Part shown: one piece after another, positions 59,301 to 64,000 of the stretch
Position numbering within the stretch: position 1 is the stretch's first letter
Layout of the letters: each line of letters opens with the position of its first letter
Assembly: GCA_965198025.1 (NCBI GenBank)
Contig: OZ240237.1
Span: 3,348,001 to 3,412,000, forward strand
Direction: 5' to 3'
From: CAYWWM01 sp965198025
Lineage (GTDB): Bacteria > Acidobacteriota > Terriglobia > 2-12-FULL-54-10
Length of the DNA stretch: 64,000 nt
Position numbers and translations under genes: made by a program
The notes under the pieces: generated by a model
The model's database searches: none
What the model was told of the DNA's origin: nothing
Seen by the model: only the letters and a program-made list of their open reading frames with translations

Positions 59301-62105
59301 TCAGTGGCGGGTGCGCTTGTGACCTAGCATTTTCTTAAGCGCCTGTCCTGTAAAGGAGCGGGCCACGCGGGCGACCTGCTCGGGCGTGCCTTCGGTGACG
59401 ATCTCACCACCGGCTTCACCACCTTCCGGGCCGAGATCAATCACCCAATCCGCCGTTTTGACCACATCCAGGTTGTGCTCGATGATGATGACGGTGTTGC
59501 CGAGGTCTGTCAACCGATTGAGGACGTCGAGCAGCTTGCGCACGTCGTCGAAGTGAAGGCCCGTCGTCGGCTCGTCGAGAATGTAGAGGGTACGACCGGT
59601 CTGGCGGCGGCTTAACTCGCGCGCCAGCTTGATGCGCTGGGCTTCACCACCCGAGAGCGTCGTCGAAGACTGGCCGAGATGGATATACCCGAGACCTACG
59701 TCGGCAAGCGCGCGAAGCTTCTGAATGATCGCCGGAATGTTCTCGAGAATCGACAGAGCGTCCTGCACGGTGCTTTCGAGCACATCGGCAATGGAATAGC
59801 CTTTGTACTGGACGGCAAGCGTTTCGGAGTTGTAACGGCGGCCGCGGCAGATGTCACAAGTGACGAAGACGTCAGGAAGAAAATTCATCTCGATGCGGCG
59901 CTTGCCGTCGCCCTTGCAGGCTTCGCAGCGTCCGCCGCGCACGTTGAAGCTGAAACGTCCCGGTTTGTAGCCTCGCTGGCGCGACTCCGGCAGCAGGGAG
60001 AAGACCTCGCGGATGGGAGTGAAGACCCCAGTGTAGGTAGCGGGGTTCGAGCGCGGCGTGCGGCCGATGGGCGCCTGATCGATGCACACGACCTTGTCTA
60101 CCAGCTCGACTCCTTCAATCCTCCGGTGCGAGCCAGGCTCTTCTTTGGCCTTGTAAAGCTTCCGCGCCAGAGCAGAATAGAGGATGTCATTGACCAGGGT
60201 TGACTTGCCCGATCCGGAAACTCCCGTGATCACCGTCAGCAATCCCAGCGGAAACGACGCGTCTATATTTTTCAAATTGTTGGCGCGCGCATTGCGGACC
60301 GTCAGGCACTTTCCGTTCGGCTGGCGGCGCGCGGCCGGGAGCGGGATGGAGAGTTTTCCGGCGATGTATTGGCCGGTCAGCGAGGCTTCCGTGGAGGCGA
60401 TCACCTCCGGTTTGCCAGCAGCCACCAAGCGGCCGCCGTGCCGTCCTGCTCCCGGCCCCAGGTCCACCACGTAATCAGCGCGCCGGATGGTTTCTTCGTC
60501 GTGCTCGACCACGAGCACGGTATTGCCGAGGTCGCGGAGATTCTTGAGCATTTCGAGCAGCCTTGTGTTGTCGCGGTGATGGAGGCCGATGGAAGGCTCG
60601 TCGAGAACATAGAGCACGCCACGGAGTCGCGAGCCAATCTGCGCCGCCAGCCGGATCCGCTGGCCCTCGCCGCCAGAGAGCGTGGGCGCCGCGCGGTCAA
60701 GACTCAGATACCCGAGACCGACGGCGCGCAGGAATTCCAGGCGCTCTCGGATCTCGGCGACGATCCGTCCGGCCAGAATCTCTTGGCGGCCCGTAAGCCG
60801 TAGCTTCGCAGCAATCCCAGCCACCCGTTCTACCGGTGCGACCGTCAGGTCCGCAATGGAATGACCGTTCACGCGCACGGCCAGGCTTTCCGGACGAAGC
60901 CGCCGGCCTTCGCACGCCGCGCAGGATGCTGCCGACATGTACTGCGTCAGCCACTCCCGGTAGCCTTCGGAAAGAGCTTCCTCGTAATTCTGATGAAGCA
61001 GGCGGATGATTCCGGGAAAACTTCTCCGGCGGCGTTGTCCGTTGGAAGTAGCGCCGTAGAGAACCAAGTTCTGCAGTTTCTTGGGCAGGTCTCCGAACGG
61101 CTGGCGCAGATCGTAGCCCAGCGCCTCAACCGCGTCCATCGCCGAACGGGTCCAGTACGTGGAGCCAAGCGCGAGTCCAAGGCCGCCGTCAAACAGCGGT
61201 TTGCTCCAGTCCACGATGAGCTTGGCAGGATCGAAGTCCCAGCGGCTGCCCAGACCCTCACACGCCGGACAGGCGCCGTACTTGCTGTTGAACGAAAACG
61301 ACCGTGGCTCGAAGTCCGGAAGGCTTGTCCCGCAATCCGCGCAGGCGAGTTTCTCCGAGTAGAGGGTTTCCTTCCCGCCCACCACGGCCACCTGGACCAA
61401 GCCGTTGGCGAGTTTAATTGCCGTGGCAATCGAGCCTTCCACGCGCTTTTCGATTCCTGGGCGGACGAGAAGCCGGTCCACGAGGACTTCAATGGTGTGG
61501 TTTTTGCGGCGGTCGAGGCGCAGCGGCACATCCGGGTCATCCAGACTGCGCAGGTCTCCATCAATTCGCGCGCGGAGGAAGCCGTCCCGAGCCAATTTCT
61601 CGAGTTCCTTCTTGAACTCGCCCTTGCGCCCTCGCACCACCGGCGCAAGGATCATGACCCGATCGCTCCCGCGAAGATCCATCACGCGATCGACAATCTG
61701 CTGCACCGACTGGCGGGAGATCGGGTTGCGGCAATTCGGGCAATAGGGAACGCCGATGGTGGCGAAGAGCAGCCGCAGGTAGTCGTAGATTTCGGTGACG
61801 GTCCCAACAGTCGAGCGCGGACTGCGTGAGGCCGTATTCTGCTCGATGGAGATGGCTGGGCTCAGGCCTTCGACCGTGTCCACATCGGGACGCTCCATCT
61901 GGTCGAGAAACTGCCGGGCGTAAGCCGAGAGAGTCTCGACGTAGCGCCGCTGCCCTTCGGCATAAATCGTGTCAAAGGCAAGGCTCGACTTGCCCGAGCC
62001 GCTCAGGCCCGTAATCACTGTGAGCGTGTGCCGGGGAATCTCAACGGTAATGTTCTGGAGATTATGCTGGCGCGCGCCCCGCACCGTAATTTTCTCGATT
62101 CCCAT
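59301..62105 (-). CDS. uvrA: Excinuclease ABC subunit UvrA
   Basis: 934 residues from the ATG at 62105 (MGIEKITVRGARQHNLQNIT); an in-frame TTG four codons upstream is less likely. It is the damage-recognising dimeric ATPase of nucleotide excision repair. Both Walker A motifs (ITGLSGSGKSSLAFDTIYAE and ITGVSGSGKSTLVNDILYSA) and both signature motifs (LSGGEGQRIRLAAQIG, LSGGEAQRIKLARELS) are intact. So are both zinc modules (CADCGTSLPDF ... CPACEG, and CEACKGDGKRR ... CDICRG). Standard family length. Confidence 0.97.
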   Translation of the reverse strand: MGIEKITVRGARQHNLQNITVEIPRHTLTVITGLSGSGKSSLAFDTIYAEGQRRYVETLSAYARQFLDQMERPDVDTVEGLSPAISIEQNTASRSPRSTVGTVTEIYDYLRLLFATIGVPYCPNCRNPISRQSVQQIVDRVMDLRGSDRVMILAPVVRGRKGEFKKELEKLARDGFLRARIDGDLRSLDDPDVPLRLDRRKNHTIEVLVDRLLVRPGIEKRVEGSIATAIKLANGLVQVAVVGGKETLYSEKLACADCGTSLPDFEPRSFSFNSKYGACPACEGLGSRWDFDPAKLIVDWSKPLFDGGLGLALGSTYWTRSAMDAVEALGYDLRQPFGDLPKKLQNLVLYGATSNGQRRRRSFPGIIRLLHQNYEEALSEGYREWLTQYMSAASCAACEGRRLRPESLAVRVNGHSIADLTVAPVERVAGIAAKLRLTGRQEILAGRIVAEIRERLEFLRAVGLGYLSLDRAAPTLSGGEGQRIRLAAQIGSRLRGVLYVLDEPSIGLHHRDNTRLLEMLKNLRDLGNTVLVVEHDEETIRRADYVVDLGPGAGRHGGRLVAAGKPEVIASTEASLTGQYIAGKLSIPLPAARRQPNGKCLTVRNARANNLKNIDASFPLGLLTVITGVSGSGKSTLVNDILYSALARKLYKAKEEPGSHRRIEGVELVDKVVCIDQAPIGRTPRSNPATYTGVFTPIREVFSLLPESRQRGYKPGRFSFNVRGGRCEACKGDGKRRIEMNFLPDVFVTCDICRGRRYNSETLAVQYKGYSIADVLESTVQDALSILENIPAIIQKLRALADVGLGYIHLGQSSTTLSGGEAQRIKLARELSRRQTGRTLYILDEPTTGLHFDDVRKLLDVLNRLTDLGNTVIIIEHNLDVVKTADWVIDLGPEGGEAGGEIVTEGTPEQVARVARSFTGQALKKMLGHKRTRH

Positions 62106-62395
62106 CCGTAAGATCAATCTTTGGGCTAGGGGATAGACATCCCCACGCTAGAATAGCGCGGCGGTTCCGAAGGGGTCAAACCACGGGGGAGACAGCGCTC
62201 TCGGGATGCGAAGAACTGTGACCAAGTGAGGTAAGTGACCGATAGAGAACAGTGCCGTAGAAGCGGCCGGGGAACAGGTGTGAGCGGAGGGCGAAAGCCA
62301 CGAACTGGAAGCCATCCTGCCATTCATCGAAGCAATGGGCTGATCCTCGCAAGGGACCCCGTTCGTGCCGCCAACCTTGTCCTGCGTTGAAAAAG

Positions 62396-62481
62396 TGCCC
62401 GGGGCCGGAATCGAACCGGCACGGACGTTCCCGTCCGAGGGATTTTAAGTCCCTTGCGTCTACCAGTTCCGCCACCCGGGC
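62396..62481 (-). tRNA. tRNA-Leu (anticodon UAA)
   Basis: An 86-nt class II tRNA. The 5' GCCCGGG pairs with the 3' CCCGGGC, the D arm has TGGTAGACGCA, the anticodon arm is GGGACTTAAAATCCC (loop CTTAAAA, anticodon TAA), a long variable arm follows, and the T loop is GGTTCGATTCC. The discriminator is A and CCA is not encoded. Confidence 0.95.
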
Positions 62482-62647
62482 ATAGCCGACAGCAGCAATT
62501 GTACCAGTGAGTTCGCCAATGTGCCGGTTTCTCGCAATGGATCGCGGTCTGCAAGAAGTGTGCACAGGCCCGGTTTCTTTGTAATCGACCTCTGTGAATT
62601 GAATCGCCTGGAGGAGAAACCGGTGAGAAAAGATCTCGGATCAGCAA

Positions 62648-62842
62648 ATGACCAGTCGGAGAGGCATCCATTCTAGCTGGCTGATTCGAAGATTCACAGC
62701 CGAAAAAAAGTGCTCCAGCCCGGTCCCAGTAGGTGTACTATTGGCACACCCGGGAGATCTTCCGGCTGAATCAGTTTGCCCGATCTGCGGCACGCAACGA
62801 GATTTCGTTCTTGTTGCAGCGCAATTGAGCGGTAAGTCCTGA
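62648..62842 (+). pseudogene. Possible rubredoxin C-terminal remnant
   Basis: A 64-codon open frame whose end, HPGDLPAESVCPICGTQRDF, resembles the second metal knuckle of rubredoxins (PG-x-LP-x2-W-x-CPxCG-x2-KDxF). The first CxxC knuckle is missing, and the upstream part (MTSRRGIHSSWLIRRF) does not look like the family. It is probably a decayed or chance fragment. The rest of the 62482-62966 gap shows nothing else. Confidence 0.3.
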
Positions 62843-62966
62843 GTTCTGAGCGAAGCCGTTACTCGTGAACCAAGACTGCGGGATATCAGGAGCAGTGCTC
62901 CGGGCTGGTTCGGTTGAAAAGGTTGGACGGCAGTCTGCCCGGTGGCGCTTCTAGGGAGGTAAAGGC

Positions 62967-64000
62967 ATGGCCAAGAAAAAGGACAGGGATCCGAGAGAAG
63001 GAAAGCTGCAGGGCGAGAAAGCTGTCAGCAGGCGAGATTTTGTCAAAGCGGGAGCGGCTGTCGGCGCAGGCGCCGTGCTGTCGATGTCGGGAACGGGGTT
63101 AGCGCAAGTTTCCCCCTCGGAGGCCATTCAATGGGACTACGAGGCAGACGTTGTCGTCATCGGCGCCGGGTGTGCCGGACTGCCCGCCGCCATTCGGGCG
63201 CGTGACCTGGGAGCGTCCGTGATTGTCGTCGATCAGAACTTCGACTGCGGCGGCAAGATGCTGCACAGCGGTTCCTGGGTTTCACTGGGCGGCGGAGATC
63301 CCCTCCAGCTCCGAGACAGCAAGGGTGAAAGCGATCCGGAGCGATTCGTCACGGCCCCGCCGCACCATTCCCCGGCCGAATTGACCGAGGATACGGACTT
63401 CCTGTTCCGGGACCATACCGACTGGTCGGTCATGGACGCTGCGGCCCAGGCCCCATACCGCTACAATGAGCGCGACCTCCATCGGGGCTATGCCGACAAC
63501 TGCTACGCCACCCGGGAATTCCTGATGGCGAACTATGTGCGCATGGGACGCATCTCCGGTACGCATGGCAACGGCGGTATGTCGCGTGCCCGGCGGGCGA
63601 TTTGCTTCCTCATGGAAGGCGCCAAGACAGATATCAAATCGGGAACGGTCTCGAAAGAAGATGCCGGCGTCGCGGGTGTGCGATCGAGTCACTTTGCACC
63701 GCGGGTGATGAACGACGGAGCGGAATTTGCCAGCCCAGGCGCTCGCACGAACGGCGCGGCGCTGGCCAGGCCGTTGGAGTTCAGTGCTCGGGAAAAGGGT
63801 GTCCGGTTCCTGCTCAACCGCCGTATGGACGAGATCATTCGGGAGCACCAGTTCTCGGGCCGGGTTGTGGGCATCCGGACCAGCTATGCGCCGCGCTTTG
63901 ATCCAGAGACCGGCGCGCGTCTAGAGAGCCTCTGGCAGAACGGCAACGTCGACGAGCGCAAGGAGACGGTGTTCATCCGGGCGCGCAAGGCGGTGGTCAT
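62967..64000 (+). CDS. Tat-exported FAD-dependent oxidoreductase (fumarate reductase-like), partial
   Basis: The gene starts at the ATG at 62967 (AGGGAGGT upstream) and is open to the end of the window (about 344 codons). A twin-arginine signal (SRRDFVKAGAAVGAGAVLSM, residues about 21-40) is followed by an FAD Rossmann motif (ADVVVIGAGCAGLPAAIRAR), CGGKMLHSGSWVSLGGGDPL, and regions expected for the succinate dehydrogenase/fumarate reductase flavoprotein fold (GVRFLLNRRMDEIIRE, VVGIRTSY). It probably works in the periplasm as a flavin reductase or dehydrogenase. The C-terminus and catalytic residues lie beyond the window. Confidence 0.88.
   Translation, partial: MAKKKDRDPREGKLQGEKAVSRRDFVKAGAAVGAGAVLSMSGTGLAQVSPSEAIQWDYEADVVVIGAGCAGLPAAIRARDLGASVIVVDQNFDCGGKMLHSGSWVSLGGGDPLQLRDSKGESDPERFVTAPPHHSPAELTEDTDFLFRDHTDWSVMDAAAQAPYRYNERDLHRGYADNCYATREFLMANYVRMGRISGTHGNGGMSRARRAICFLMEGAKTDIKSGTVSKEDAGVAGVRSSHFAPRVMNDGAEFASPGARTNGAALARPLEFSAREKGVRFLLNRRMDEIIREHQFSGRVVGIRTSYAPRFDPETGARLESLWQNGNVDERKETVFIRARKAVV

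Overview
The window is 64 kb of high-GC bacterial chromosome with long, closely packed operons on both strands. I see no phage, conjugative or plasmid module. The gene set best fits an Acidobacteriota-like Gram-negative: an Oar-type TonB-dependent receptor beside an ECF sigma/anti-sigma pair, the hopanoid genes hpnI and hpnJ, a menaquinone/ubiquinone methyltransferase, TolC and HlyD family proteins, Tat export, and several secreted amidohydrolase, VOC and metallo-beta-lactamase proteins. That placement is inference from gene content; no rRNA is present.

Layout. 0-7 kb (minus strand): flippase-like membrane protein, CstA transporter, a sodium:neurotransmitter symporter with a 33-residue MetS-like partner, and an aldehyde dehydrogenase. 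7-14 kb: peptidoglycan-binding protein and HtrA protease (minus), then tatA-tatC-M28 peptidase-aroB-ubiE (plus). 13.6-20.6 kb (minus): small ORF, prepilin peptidase, two glycosyltransferases and a 1305-residue type IIG restriction-modification protein. 20.6-25.2 kb: a scrambled patch (IS630 remnant, MITE, tandem-duplication scar), an amidohydrolase and a frameshifted glycerate kinase. 25.3-31.4 kb: hydroxyacid dehydrogenase, then DUF3106/anti-sigma/sigma genes divergent from a TonB receptor. 31.7-36.4 kb: hpnI, two small EamA/SMR proteins, hpnJ and a hydrolase. 36.8-41.4 kb: LemA and a tripartite efflux operon that lacks its ATPase. 41.4-50 kb: fatty-acid transporter, recN, GT39 transferase, DASS symporter, and OadG/OadB-type sodium-pump subunits. 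50-64 kb: a heme c/PHM-like copper protein, DAHP synthase, VOC and MBL proteins, a FabI-like SDR, tsaE, nnr, uvrA, tRNA-Leu(UAA) and a Tat-exported flavoprotein that runs off the end.

The most interesting signal is upstream of the DAHP synthase gene. A promoter-like pair is followed by a 15-codon leader ORF encoding MAFYGFYFYWRWAGR (8 of 15 residues aromatic), then a strong intrinsic terminator. A 7-8 bp alternative pairing links the leader ORF to the terminator's 5' arm. This looks like a ribosome-mediated attenuator sensing aromatic amino acids at the first step of the shikimate pathway.

A second theme is small mobile DNA. A MITE family shares its terminal repeat (GACCATTTTCA, flanked by TA) with an IS630-type transposase remnant. 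It is present as two 385-bp copies, one 97-bp deletion derivative and two partial fragments. Two copies sit exactly at TAG stop codons. A separate palindromic (REP-like) repeat occurs five times, once inside a tolC-family coding sequence. The patch at 21363-21523 joins the 3' end of the kinase gene to the 5' end of a glycosyltransferase gene through GCCGG. That is the junction expected from a past tandem duplication of the segment holding the restriction-modification gene.
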